Below are positions 1 to 16,100 of a stretch of 64,000 nucleotides of DNA, piece after piece. The stretch covers positions 36,978,737 to 37,042,736 of the forward strand of contig CM043869.1 of assembly GCA_023846275.1 (NCBI GenBank). The letters run 5' to 3'. Position 1 is the first letter of the stretch. Each line of letters starts with the position of its first letter. The notes under the pieces were generated by a model. That model worked only from the letters and a program-made list of their open reading frames with translations, was not told the DNA's origin and made no database searches. The position numbers were made by a program, and so were the translations under genes. The stretch comes from Vanilla planifolia. Lineage: Eukaryota; Streptophyta; Magnoliopsida; Asparagales; Orchidaceae.

Positions 1-769
1 GTCATGTCTCTTTTGACCTTAAAGTATTATGCCAAAATAAGTATGAACCAATCAACACCATCTTAGTAGCAAAATATATCTAACGTAATATAAAACAATG
101 AATTATTAGGTAATCACAAGCATAATTTATATCAATATTAATATAAATTAGTAAAAAATATGTTATCTCTCCTTTTTTTAAATCATTTGAAATCTAATTT
201 CATTTTTAAGAAATCATATACTTACTTTATAATATTTCTTTCATCTTTGGTGCATTACAAATATTTTATTTCGAATAAACCAACGACATATCTTTGGCCA
301 CACTCCTAGAGACATGTTACTCAAGGTAGTGATTTTACTCCTGAAGACATTATTTTGAATAGTAAATGCTTACTTTCGAATACATGTCATTTCAAATAGT
401 TAGTTGGCATTTGTAAGTAATCATTCATGTCACTTACATTACAACAATTTGTTATATTATTTCTAATTTAATTATTTTAATATTTTTTAATCATCTCTAT
501 TAAGCTCCCACTTATCCACATTCTTAATAATATGAAAAATTAATAATTAGGAGTAATTAAAACTATAGCAAGGATACAAAATTGTAAGTAGAGATATAAT
601 GATAAGATTAAATTCTTAAAGCCATATGATTCGTTTGCTGCTTTAGGTGTTAATTTATCCTTAGTAGGTCGTGACCAAGAAACCACCGACTCCTAGGTAT
701 TCTTTACCTACCTACCTGTGTCGGTGCTTGGAAACGTAAAAAAATGCATTCTTTAGTGAGTTCAGGTAC
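1..769. other. AT-rich intergenic DNA, no gene seen
   Basis: No open frame or recognisable domain on either strand. The last 150 bases are less AT-rich and form the left flank of the LTR insertion. I cannot classify them. Confidence 0.6.
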
Positions 770-774
770 AAAAT
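770..774. repeat. Left target-site duplication of the solo LTR (AAAAT)
   Basis: Five bases immediately before the LTR's TG match the five immediately after its CA. Confidence 0.8.
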
Positions 775-1138
775 TGTTATACCCAGTAAAAATTTTTATG
801 TTAATCTTTAATAAATTAATTTTTGGCTTGGATGATTTCAGATCTACAGTAGGATGAGCCAGGAGCTCAATTGGAGGCTATTGGAATTTCTGAAATTTCT
901 GGGGATTTTCCGGAGCACCGAGGTAAATTTTAAGTAATTTTCCCTGTTTAATTATATTTATTGGATTTTTAGAATTTCGAAAATCCATTTAAATTAAACC
1001 GGAAATTGGTTTTTACCGCGCGTGAACCGGACCGGAACGGTTCAGCAGAGGCGGAGGCGGTTCGCCGAGTGAGTTTGCGCGTGCGTTCTGATAAGCGGAT
1101 CGGACGGTCGTGATCGACGGTTGGGATTGAACCGGCTG

Positions 1139-1239
1139 ATCGGGTGCTTACCGTGTCGCTAGCGTGTCGACAGCGCGTATCGGGTGCTTACCGTGTCGAA
1201 AGCGTGTCAACGGTGCGTAACGGGTTTTCACCGTGTCGG
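1139..1239. repeat. 40-bp tandem repeat, about 2.5 copies, in the LTR
   Basis: ATCGGGTGCTTACCGTGTCG occurs at 1139 and again at 1179, and a diverged copy starts near 1219, giving a strict 40-bp period. It ends just upstream of the TATA box, the usual place for enhancer-like repeats in an LTR's U3. Confidence 0.8.
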
Positions 1240-1246
1240 CCAGGAA

Positions 1247-1253
1247 TATAAAA
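1247..1253 (+). promoter_or_regulatory. TATA box within the LTR
   Basis: TATAAAA followed by a C/G-rich leader, placed after the 40-bp repeats. It would mark the U3/R region on the plus strand, so the LTR reads left to right. Prediction from motif and position only. Confidence 0.55.
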
Positions 1254-2796
1254 CCCTCGCGAAATACATCGATTAGGGTTCGTTCGACCGACCGATAGAG
1301 AGGAAGTTTTCCGGCGTACGGCGCGTGATTCCGGCGGCCTGGCAAGGGGCTTTTTGTGCCTGGAGATTCACGGGACCGAGGAGAGTCGATTGATACCGGG
1401 TTCGTTCGGTGAGGAGCTGCGGCGAGCTGCGGACGAGGTTCACCGTCGCCGGCGTCTTTGAGGTAGGAAATTCAGATTTTAAATTAGATATTTAGCAAAT
1501 TAAAACATGTATTATTTTGCAAACTGCTACCTGAGCATGCGGATGTGATTTTTGGGATCGATTATGCAAATTATCGAATTAGCATGTTAGGGTTTTCTTT
1601 TCGGGACAAATTAATTTGTTCGTCGAATTGGAAATGTTACCAAGCAATTGTGATTTGAATATGTTACTTCGTTCACGTTAAGGTGATTGTATAATGCTAG
1701 AACTTTAATTGCGTGAATTGTCAAACACGTGGATTAGACGAAATTACTCGGCGGAAGATTTTGATTTAAACCTTAGGAAATTAGCGGCATTATTGGAATG
1801 TTAGGATAGTACGAACATGTTCTCCTTGTTCGCAGTTGCCGGAAATCGACGGAAGGATCGTATTGGTCGGCGATTGCGGCGGCTAGGGTTTCGCGGACGA
1901 CGGGCGAAGGAAGGAGACGAATTAAGGGTTAATTAGGGATTAGTTGATTTATTAAGAGAATAATTTATTAATTATTAATATTATATATTAAGCGTCGGCC
2001 GAATTTCGGATTAATAACTTCGACCGGCGGGGGTTGGTTCAGCGCGAAGGCCCGAACCGGTGGCGAGATCCGGTTCAGGGGATTCGGCGCGGTTCAGTGA
2101 GAAGCGGTTCTCGGCTCAGCGCGAAGGCCGAACCGGCGGCGAGAACCGGGTTCGCGGAAGTGCGGCGCGGTATAATGGAATAGCGGAATTTTAAATTCGG
2201 AAATTATTCTGAATTTCGGAAAATGGATAAAATGCAAAATTTGATATTTCGAATTTAGGAAAAATTCGATAATTGAGTTTTAGGGATTATTTATATTTTG
2301 GAAAATTCAAGAAAAATCAGAAAATTTGGAAATGAGAAATTTCGAAAATTCTGGAGATCCGTGGGTAAAGAAAAATTGCCTGAAGTGGGGAAAAATGTTA
2401 TCTGTGATAACAGTACAGCTGGAAACAGTCAGACAGAGGTATGGTACATGGATGCTACCAGAACAGTCAGTAATTGACAGTTGTGTTGCTTTGATGGCAA
2501 CGACATGGATTGAGTCAGTTTACTCAGTGTTGGCATATTTCACGGATTGGCATACTGGACCGGACTACTATAGACCCTATATGATGTTTTAGGGTAGTTG
2601 TGGTAGGTAACTATGCGGTTCAGACTTAGCTTCCACAGTATACATGTGGACTGGTATGCGCCTTGTTGTACCTGGACACATATTGCCGGATCTTGGAGTT
2701 AGAGATTGGCAATGACTGTAGGGGCGTGAGCTTCTATGGAAGTTGTTGGTAGAGGACTCTTTGGGACGGTGGCTGAGTCGATCTCTCCTGGTCCAT

Positions 2797-2902
2797 GTGT
2801 GTAGGCCTGCGCGCCTGAGGGTGGCAGGGGTGTCTCGCAGTGGCTAGCCAAGTGTGTAGGCCTGCGCGCCTTAGGGTGGTAGGGGTGTCTCACGTTGGCT
2901 AG
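2797..2902. repeat. 55-bp tandem duplication in the LTR
   Basis: GTGTGTAGGCCTGCGCGCCT starts at 2797 and again at 2852, and the similarity continues through GGTGTCTC to GGCTAG. There are two copies with a few substitutions. Confidence 0.8.
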
Positions 2903-3882
2903 AGATTTTGTGACTGGATCTGTCTATAGTCTCCAGGAGATTGATTGACGAGAGACGCTGCGGTGTCGGGTGCTTAGGCGCCATGCGTGTTTCGAGATGG
3001 GCGTTCCCACTGGCACGCTACCTGGAAGCCCAGAGGAGAGCTACTCTGGTGTGACTGGGGGTGACTGTGGTTGGTCGGAGTCTGGGACTGAGAGTGCCTA
3101 TCCACCTTACATTGTTATGCTGTATTCCTATATTTTTGCTATTATCCTTCTCTTGCATGTGAGTTTTACTAGCTGTCTTTCCTACTGTGCGTAGCTCATT
3201 CCTGTATTATATATTTTCAGTGGCTCGGCAGACTTGACGCTACCAGATTAGGTGGGATCGTGGTCAGCAGGCTTGTGGAGGATATCTGATTTGTGATTGT
3301 CTGAGATATTCTGGTTAGTTGATTGTTGCTGTTGGATGTATTTAATGAGATTGTTATTCTCATATGTCAGGTATTATGTGAGGGTGATTCTGACTTATGT
3401 ATCTGGTTGGACAATATTGCACTTGTTGGACTTGGATCTTATTCTTGTAATGTAGTTTCCATTTACTGTCTTACCTTATTGTCTTGGAGTATGGTGTGTG
3501 GAGTGTCATATTTTATCTGAGGATGTTATATATCTTTTTGTTTGATGGTGAGGTCATTACATGACTATGGAACTTAACCGTGGGGGTTCAGACTTCTATT
3601 AGATCGGTTCTCCTACCCGTATGGGTTAGGAGTATTGGGTCTAGTAGGAGTAACATTGCGCGAGTCCATCTGTTAATTCAGGAGTCATGAACCTGATTTG
3701 ACGGTGTACCCGGGAGATGGGATCCACATTGTTAAAGGAAAGTAGGTGTGTAATGATGTGTTATATCCTATGTTTTCGTAGGCTACTCAGGTTGGTATGG
3801 GACGATCTGAGCTGTCTATATGTAAAAAAAAAAAAAAAATGTGTATGCCAAAAAATCAGCCTAGGAAAAATGGGGTGTAACA

Positions 3883-3887
3883 AAAAT
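3883..3887. repeat. Right target-site duplication of the solo LTR (AAAAT)
   Basis: Exact match to 770–774. The A-rich motif lowers its information content, but together with the inverted LTR ends it supports the insertion boundaries. Confidence 0.8.
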
Positions 3888-4092
3888 ACTCCAAATCCAT
3901 GTATCTTTACCAATTAACCAGCTTCTTGGGACTTAGCCACTTGACTTGGTTTGAAGTACCATTTGTACAAATAAAAGGATGGACCCTCACTACCCAACCT
4001 TAGCAAAAATGGAAGAAACGAAAGAAGGGGTAGGGCCATGAACTAGATTCAAATCAAATGGAATCATGCTCTGTAGGATTTGAACCTACGAG
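3888..4092 (-). other. Probable organelle-derived DNA (NUPT or NUMT) fragment
   Basis: This 200-bp stretch has more even base composition than the DNA around it. On the minus strand it begins with the 3' part of an organelle-type tRNA-Trp, followed by what looks like its downstream spacer. Plant mitochondria also carry a plastid-derived trnW, so either organelle could be the source. Similarity stops at about 4092, where ordinary AT-rich DNA begins. The left limit coincides with the LTR target site, so the LTR may have inserted into or beside this fragment. The identification rests on remembered tRNA sequence, not on an alignment. Confidence 0.45.
4065..4092 (-). pseudogene. trnW: 3' fragment of organelle-type tRNA-Trp (CCA)
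   Basis: On the minus strand there is a perfect T-arm, GTAGG-TTCAAAT-CCTAC (4073–4089), followed by AGAGCATG. This resembles the 3' end of plastid trnW-CCA (…CCTACAGAGCGTG). The anticodon arm, D-arm and 5' acceptor strand are missing: sequence beyond 4092 is AT-rich and unrelated. It cannot make a tRNA. Confidence 0.55.
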
Positions 4093-5134
4093 TATTAAAA
4101 TGAAACATTAACAAAATTAAAAGTTTATAAAAAAATTAAATAAATTATTTAATCCAAAATATATACAAAACTAAAACTACTAAAAACAAATGCCAAAAGT
4201 CCAAATCTCATAAAGCATTACCCGCTCTTACATGAGATCCTCCTTCATAGTGTTTAATTACCCATATTATAATAATATAGATGCATGACATGTCATGCAA
4301 CATTAGTGATATAATAATCCTATTAGATAAATCACAATATGATAACAAAAAAGAACATATAAATGAAGGAAAGACATAGTTTGACAACATAAATTATAAC
4401 ATACCAGATAAAGCTAAATGAAAGCAAGAGTATCACATAAATCTATGAATATGTTTTTAATGTAATTTTAATTTTTTATATTTTATTTAACAATATGCAT
4501 GATTTTTTCTTAACAGTTCTCATATATATCTAATCATAAAAATAATAATCAACTGACATTCAACCAATATCAGGGAACAATTTCATTTAGTCACACTACA
4601 CAGAATATTAGTGGTACTAAATATGGATATATGAGATAATCTCATCCAAATCATATAAGGTTTATAATGAACAAACTTACTATGAGGATAATGTCACTAG
4701 GAGAGAGTTATGTTCATTTTTATTCTGTCATATACCTAATCCATTTTCAAACATGTAAAAGCCAATGTATAAACATTTCTATGTTTTATAATTAATTTAT
4801 GCCACTTTCATATCATTAAAAAAGAAAGGTACAATAATATACATATAATAATATCATTATTATCAAAACAAATAAACATGTCATGCTTCTAAAGTAAGAA
4901 TAACAAAATAATTTAAAGAATATATAAAATAATAATAATGTATTAGATCATAAGTTATCAGATTTATCTATCTTAATCAAAGAGCTAATGTCCTTAGATG
5001 TGCTTTAGTTTGTCTTGATTTATGACAATGTTATGTTATAAAATTATCAACATAAAGCTTTTATATAAAGTTTATATTATTTATTTTTAAACCAATAAAA
5101 TCTTCCTTACTTAGGATCACATAGTACGAGCAGC
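4093..5134. other. AT-rich intergenic DNA, nothing recognised
   Basis: Very AT-rich, with no coding-like frame, RNA gene or clear repeat seen. Confidence 0.6.
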
Positions 5135-9189
<4,055 letters not shown>

Positions 9190-9513
9190 TCCTCACAGCG
9201 ATCAGTCTCTTGAAAGAATCTTTTGGGGAACGTTTTTGGTCGGAAACTTCGCTAATCCATGGCGCGGCCTAATCGATAAAAAAGGAAAGCGAGCAGCTTG
9301 AAGAATTTTAGGGGATGCTATTAAAAGGTCCTTTTTCTTTACTTTGTTTACTCGCACATTACACGTTTAAACCGAACCTCCCGTGACTTGCAGGGATCAA
9401 GTCCCCCATGTCTGACTCCCATTGGGGGGAATAACGGATCAGAGGGGGAGGGGAAGTTCTCTCGGGAGCAGTTGGGGTCGTTGAACCGCTTCATTGGGTG
9501 TCAGATCGACTTG
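9190..9513 (+). promoter_or_regulatory. Probable 5' leader exon of SCAB1
   Basis: GC content rises sharply from about 9040. The stretch ends in a strong donor (TTG|GTAAGT, 9514) that pairs with an acceptor at 10112, ahead of the start codon at 10135. The first exon would therefore be untranslated. The transcription start is not fixed: a TAAATAAA element near 9150 and the CT-rich stretch after it are candidates. The leader holds three short upstream ORFs (9259–9279, 9315–9386, 9408–9434). A second small leader intron (about 9328–9394) is possible and would remove most of the second one. Confidence 0.5.
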
Positions 9514-10134
9514 GTAAGTCGGCATCCTTGCTGATTGGTTTAATGCTGAGAAGTTAGGGTTTTGAGCTTGGATTTTTGTTGTTTTGGGTGGATTTAGTTC
9601 TTTTTGTGCTTTGGCAATTGTTTCGAGTGTATTTAGCTAGATGACTTGGCCTTTACTCGCGTATTTCTTTCTTTTTTTTGCTCATATTTAGCTTGTGAAG
9701 ATTTCAATGATGGAAATTTTGTTGTGTGGGAAAAGTTGTACAAATGTTGTTTTCTTTAAGTGCGTTACGTTTTTGCTGCTTGGCCTCTTGTTTTCTTTTG
9801 GTCTAAGTTACTATTGTTGTACTGTAAAATTTTGGCTTTGTGGAGGCCTTGAAATGGTGTTGATGTTTTCTTTACCATATGGTTTTATATCGGCAATAAT
9901 AGTTTTCTTTAATTTGCATTTTCTTGTCTTTGTTTGTTTGTATCGCTTCTTGATGTTTGTCTTTGTTGTTGTTTTGTTTTGTATTTTTATTTCATTTTCC
10001 TTTTTTTTTCTTGTTTTAGACAAAATTCTTCATTAGTAACGAGAATCTGTCTTGTCATTACCCCTTTCCTAAATGTTTCCTTTGTTTGTGAAATTTATTT
10101 TTCTTCCTGCAGTTTGAGTGCTCATTTTTGGATA

Positions 10135-13100
10135 ATGACGAGGACCGCCCGTTCTATTGGATTTGGAAGTGTGATGCACAAGGAGGCACTTCGTTCAGTC
10201 TCATCCGACGTGAACTTTGCCTCAACTAGATTTCCAAACTATACAATTAGTGCTAATAATGCGCTTGTTGAGCTCAACGAGGATCCCAAAATTCCCTCTC
10301 TTAAAGAGGTTGTTGCTAAAGAGACAGCCCAATTGTTAGAACAGCAACAAAGGCTTTCTGTTAGAGACCTGGCAAAGAGATTTGAGAAGGGTCTGGCAAC
10401 AGCTGCCAAATTGTCCAATGAGGTTGCTACAGTGCATTATTTTCTTAGTTTTTTTCATAGCCATTTATTGGTTCATATGAAGTCACTACTGTCTGTGCAT
10501 TCAATGATGAATTCTCCTGCCAAGATGCAGCACGTTTTCACTGTTTGGTTCACTCATTTATGCTCATTTTATATGCAACTATTTTTTTATGTTTTTTTCA
10601 CAAATTAATAGTTGCAAACTGCATTGAGTACCAATTACAATAAAATTAGTTTTACATTGTTTGTATTGGAAACGATCCTTATTCATAGGTTTAAGCTTTG
10701 GAGCTGTTGATGCTTACAATTGCCCCAATTTTTGTTTTATTTAATGAAACTCCCTTCATAAATGGTACTAGAGTTAGGTTTAATCTAATGAGGAGCTGAG
10801 TTTGGTCAAAATCTAATGGTTCATGCAGTTTGCCACTATCCCATGGTTTTGTTATCATCTCCATCATAGTAAAGTATAGTTTTGATGAACTTGCATGGTG
10901 CCTCCATATGGTTGAGTAGCTAGTGATTTGCATAATACGTAATATTTTATATAAGTTTCTTGGAGGCTCTTATACTTTTTTTAAGTGATTTGCACAAGGT
11001 TTTCGATGGTTTGGTCATCGCTGTTGTAGTGATTAAAGCGTATTCCACATGCAATACAGAAGGTGTGTTGGAGCACGTTGACTTCTTTGGTGTTCGACAT
11101 GGCACTTAGTTCGGTAAATCAGAAGATTTCAGAGTTATAATGAATCATAAACAATGTGGATGAAACTCACATTTAAGATAATTGTTAAGTACAATTAATA
11201 ACGTGTTCAATTTCATATGATAGGTTGAACACAATTTTGAAGTGTTAATAAATAATTAATGTTGTGTTTATTTATAATTTTTTTAAGTTTTTGAATTATT
11301 GGATATCTATTTATGATTTATTGGGCCCTTCTTGGGCTATTCGATGAAACTCTCTTGATAAACTAATTGTACTTAGATATTTGTTTTTCAAAATTGGCAA
11401 TAGTTCTTTCTCAAGGCCTTATGAATTTTCTACAAATATGTAAACTGCTAGTTATGAATTTATATTTCATTGTTCAATGAATAGAGCATGGAATCCTTAA
11501 TGCTAATTGACGAGATGTGATGGATCATACTTATTCTTGGCATTTTTCTTTTTCAATCTTATTCTTAACCAAATTTTACGTTCAAAGAAGGTGAAATAAT
11601 TAAAGTCTTTAACCATGCTATTTCCTTTAATTGTACAGGCTAGGTCGAGGGAAGTAGCATCACTTGATTGCCATGTCCTTTTGAAGAAACTTAGGGATAT
11701 GCTGGAAAAATTAAGAGATCGTGTAGTGGGCCGAAATAAGGATGATGTTGATGAAGCTATATCTATGGTTTGTTAATCTTCTTACATTCTTGTTCATTTA
11801 TTGTTTTTGTTTTTGAGTTCTCAATTAATGTACTTTTGAGATGGAGCTAATGTCTCTTGGTCTAATTTTGATTGCCTTTTGTTCTTTGGTTTCCAATTAA
11901 CTAGTTTTTCATGAATTTGTAAGCAAGTTTTTCTAGCATGGTTTAGTTTATTGTAATGATCACAGCATACTAGGGCCTTTTCATCGATCTTATGTAGATT
12001 TGAAACATTTTGCCTACTAGCACGAGCCTTTTATTGTTTGTGCACTCTTCTTATTAGGTGGTGAAACAGAAGTGCTACAGACTAGCATTAGTTGCTTGTT
12101 TAAAAGATAATGATGTAATATAATCTATAAGAAGTATAATTTTTACGTCTTTATATGGATATGAGAATAAAAAAAATCCTTATAATTATGACCTAACTAG
12201 CAATATAAAATTTAGAATATAAGATAAAGAATCAATATGTTTTAGGAATGATAGCTTATTATAAGATAGCAATAAGATGGTTATGTATTTAATAATCTAA
12301 TTTTAAAAGCATAAAAATAAATTTAAATTTTCAAGAATATATCTCATTCAATAAAATATGTTTTAAAAATATTTTTAAAGTTTTTATAATTTCTTGTTCT
12401 TTTTATTTTTTTTATAAGTTTTAGCCCTTTTTCACATTTTTTGGAATTGTAATATATTGTATAGCTTGTTTTAGGTCCATTGAAATTTGTCTTGTGTAGT
12501 TCTTTATGTATCTTATTATATAGCATAAATAGGAAAAATCAATTTTTTTTAATCATTTAGAATGTTTATTTTTTTCTCTCAAAATCATAACCATAGTGAT
12601 AACAAGACCAAGGGGTAGTTATGTTAAAGGTGTAATTGGTTGTGGTGGGCTTGGTTTCAACAAACGAGGAGGAGTTGATAGGGAAGGATGTGTTCAATAG
12701 CTATTGAAGTGACGTTAGTGAAGACGACTAGCACAGGTTGGTTGTGAGGAGACTAAATGCCAATTGAGAAAGACAAAGGTGGCTTGAGGTTGGGATCTCA
12801 TGATGGGGACGGTGGGATAGAGATGATGTGGTTCATAGATCCAACTGGATCTAAGAACGTGGTGTTGAGTATTATCCAAAGATGAAGATGCAGTTGACAA
12901 AAGGAATACTAATGAGCAACACTCGATTCAGAGGACATTGAGTGGAAAGAGATTGTTGTTGTAGATGCAACATTGTAACGCTTAGCTTTGGTGCCAAATT
13001 GATGGTAGGAAAATAGAGTTGTGATACCAAATTGATGGCAGATGAATAAAAATTTGATATGATAAGGAAAGAAGAGAGAAAATGAGGATTGCTTATACCT

Positions 13101-16100
13101 TCCTAGAGAGAGAAAGTGGGTTGGCTTATTTTTTTTTGAAATACTCTTGTATGGATGCACAAACAATAATTTGATTATCCCAAAGCATTTAACTTTCAAT
13201 CATCTCATAAGGCTTTTAAATAGGCTTACAATTTTAGATCAATCACCATAAAATTAAGAGACATATGAAAGCTAAGCTTAGAAAAAACTAATCCAAATTC
13301 AATTTAGAACTTAAGTTTGAAGCAAAACAAAAGGAAGACTAAGAGATATAGATATGTCTTTAATTCTTTAATTTGAGGAGGGTTAATGTTCTTATATCTC
13401 TAAATTTTTAAGTAGAAGGAATCTTGATTTTCTTGAATTTGTAGTACTAACTCATCTCACAAAAAGGTGGTGATATATATTTGTATCTTATAGATAGTTC
13501 TTGTAAGGTATCTCTTGTAGATTTTCTCGTATTTTTGAAGTACACATTTATATCTCTTATAAATAGTTTTGAATTTCCAAGATAACATCAAAAAATTGTA
13601 AAAAGATGACGTTAACTATGCATATGTTTTGGTATTTTTTTCATGGATTTGTTTTCTAATTTGACTCTTAAACTGAATCTTTACTTAACCTGAAATGTTG
13701 AGTCATGTAATCTCAACTTGTTGATATAACCTGCATTGTCATTAATTACAACATAAAACACCTAAAAATTTCCAATCAAATATCTTCTTTCTATTAACAG
13801 ATAAAAAATTGAAAAATAAAGAATGGAGAGAAATTAGAAAACAAATCTGAAGGATAGATTTGACAAGATTATAACATCTTTTATGAAACCCAGTGTACTC
13901 TGTTATAAGAACTGTGTAGAAAACTGATTTATGGAGAATAAGCAAGGGACTGTGGTCTTATATTGCTAAACCACTTGCAAGCATGACTGTCATTTTTGCT
14001 ATGCCTAAATAAACCTGTCATTGTTTATTCTAGGTTGAAGCTCTTGCTGCTCAACTCTCTCAAATTGAAGGGGAATTATTTCTGGAGAAGGAGGAGGTGA
14101 AAAAATTAGCAGCTTTTCTTAAGGAGGTAAACTGAAAGCATCTGCGTGCATAAGCTGATCTAATTTTGAAAGTGGAAAACTTTGTTTATGAAAGTTGAAA
14201 TGTCTGCTTGATAGGTATTGCACAGAGCTAAAACCATTTTCCTGTGAAATTTACCATTATTTAATAAGGCCCTTCTCTGTTTAACATTCTAGTAATTTGT
14301 GTTCTTTATAGAAACTCTGTGCTTACTCATTTGACTTTATGAAACAACTTTGCATTGACTTCATTGAATCTGTATGTTATTAGTGTCTCGTTTTGCAGTC
14401 ATTGGACCGATCCTTGCTAGACCTTTATTGTGATTAAAAAGATGTTTTTTAATTTGGATGTTGAGAAATTATTATCTGCAGTAATCTCTCATTTTTTCTC
14501 TTAAACTTCGTTTATCATGACATGTAAAGGTCTAGGACTTGGGTTCAACTTATTCTTGTTCATGTGATGATATAGGTAATTCTATGGTCAATTCCATCAA
14601 AATATGAGAAGATAATGTTATGGATTAGTTTGATCCATATGTTTGTTGCAGGTTCTTGGTATAATGACAAATTGTTTATTCATTTTAAGGACAAATTATT
14701 TACAAAAACGAAAATTTGCTCACAAGATTAGAGTTCTCAATGCATGATAGTACAAAATGCAAAGGCCTGAAATCACCTTTCATTTACCCTTGAATTTTTA
14801 GATACGCAAATGCATAAGACCTTCAGTCACATTTCCTATGGTTAATGTTGCATGCAAAACTATTGGATTCTCTCATCAATTATGTTATTGATAAATGACA
14901 AGTAATTAGTTCTGACAATCTGAAGATTATTTTTCTGCTTAAGGTAGCAGTTTCTCCCCAGTGAACTTTGGAGTTGAGTTTTTTCTTTAGGAGTGCAGAG
15001 TGTGGGTTCGGGCAGGGATTATTGGATCCATTAGTCCATAAAACAGTCATCTATGTTGATGTGTATATATGGCCAACTATAATTCCCGCAGCTATGACTA
15101 TTGTGATGTGTTTCAGCTCCAATCATCTCTCAAAAAATGTGAAGGGAATTTGTCTTCCCATTTTATAATTTTTTTCCTACTTTGAAGCTACCTAGCTGAT
15201 TGCTTTAGTATTAAAAGGGATCTAGCCAAGGATTTTATGCTGACTTAATTAATTCTTGATGTAAGATGTTTACTTATGGTATATAATTAGCCAATCTATA
15301 GATGTTATGAAATTATAAATATTTTATAACTAGTAGGTTATACGCATATGGGATCACATTTTTCTTTTTTATAGGGAAAACTACTTTCATACTTGTTTGC
15401 TTTATCCCAAAGAGTAAATCATAGTATAGGTTCAGAAAAGACAGAACAAGTTCCAAATATGTTGAAGCTTAATTAGATACGTACTGGATAAAACAAAGGC
15501 ATAAAAGACATCTCAAGTTTTGAAAAAGATTAAGAACCTAAGGCAATTAAGAATCCAAAGTGAAAGTGATGGAGTTCAAATAGAAGAGATGGAATGAGAA
15601 GAATAATAGAAAGGAGAACTTGACTTATTCCAATGTTCCATCTTATAAATCCATGATTGGCATCATGCCTTTACTTGGCATTTTCTTTGTTTGTGGAGAT
15701 CAAAATGATGCTTTTAATCTTTCAAAAGTACCACCATCTATTGCAAGACCCCAACACTTTGGGCTGACAATGAGAAGTCCTAAACCGTTAATGAGTTCAT
15801 TGTTACAATAGACTTGTATTTATGTTAATCTGAAAGATGGATTGTGCGTTGAAAAGATTATAATTACAAGTTATGTTTACGTTGAATGTAATATGTGGTG
15901 GACAAGTAATTTTTTTCTTACGGTAGCCTGTGCAAGCTATGTTGCAAACAATATGCAAATTCCAGCTGAAATTATAACCCACCTTCTCTTTGGTTTAACA
16001 CAACCATGCAAGGACCTTGAAGATTCAAAACAATTTATTTCCTTTATGGTGCCCAGCATACAAGTGTTTAATAGCATGGTTTAACTCAGAATATTTACGC

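Larger units (their letters stand above)
775..3882 (+). mobile_element. Solo LTR of a long-LTR retrotransposon, probably Ty3/gypsy
   Basis: The unit begins TGTTATACCC and ends GGGTGTAACA, so its ends are inverted copies with one mismatch. It is flanked on both sides by the same five bases, AAAAT (770–774 and 3883–3887), as expected of a target-site duplication. At 3,108 bp, with no gag-pol and no second LTR nearby, it reads as a solo LTR left by recombination between two LTRs. It is far more GC-rich than its flanks and contains a TATA box, two short tandem repeats and an A-tract near the right end. LTRs of about 3 kb with TGTAACACC-type ends are common in plant Ty3/gypsy chromoviruses (Del/Tekay type); that family call is inference. 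The intact target duplication suggests modest age, but one LTR cannot be dated. Short open frames inside it are not genes. Confidence 0.85.

Noticed and set aside
2326-3520. Several 65–88-codon open frames
   Set aside because: They lie inside the solo LTR and show no protein domain.
9695-10608. Two overlapping frames (113 and 224 codons) at the SCAB1 start
   Set aside because: The first is intron sequence. The second runs from the leader intron through the true coding exon into the next intron; only 10135–10422 is coding.
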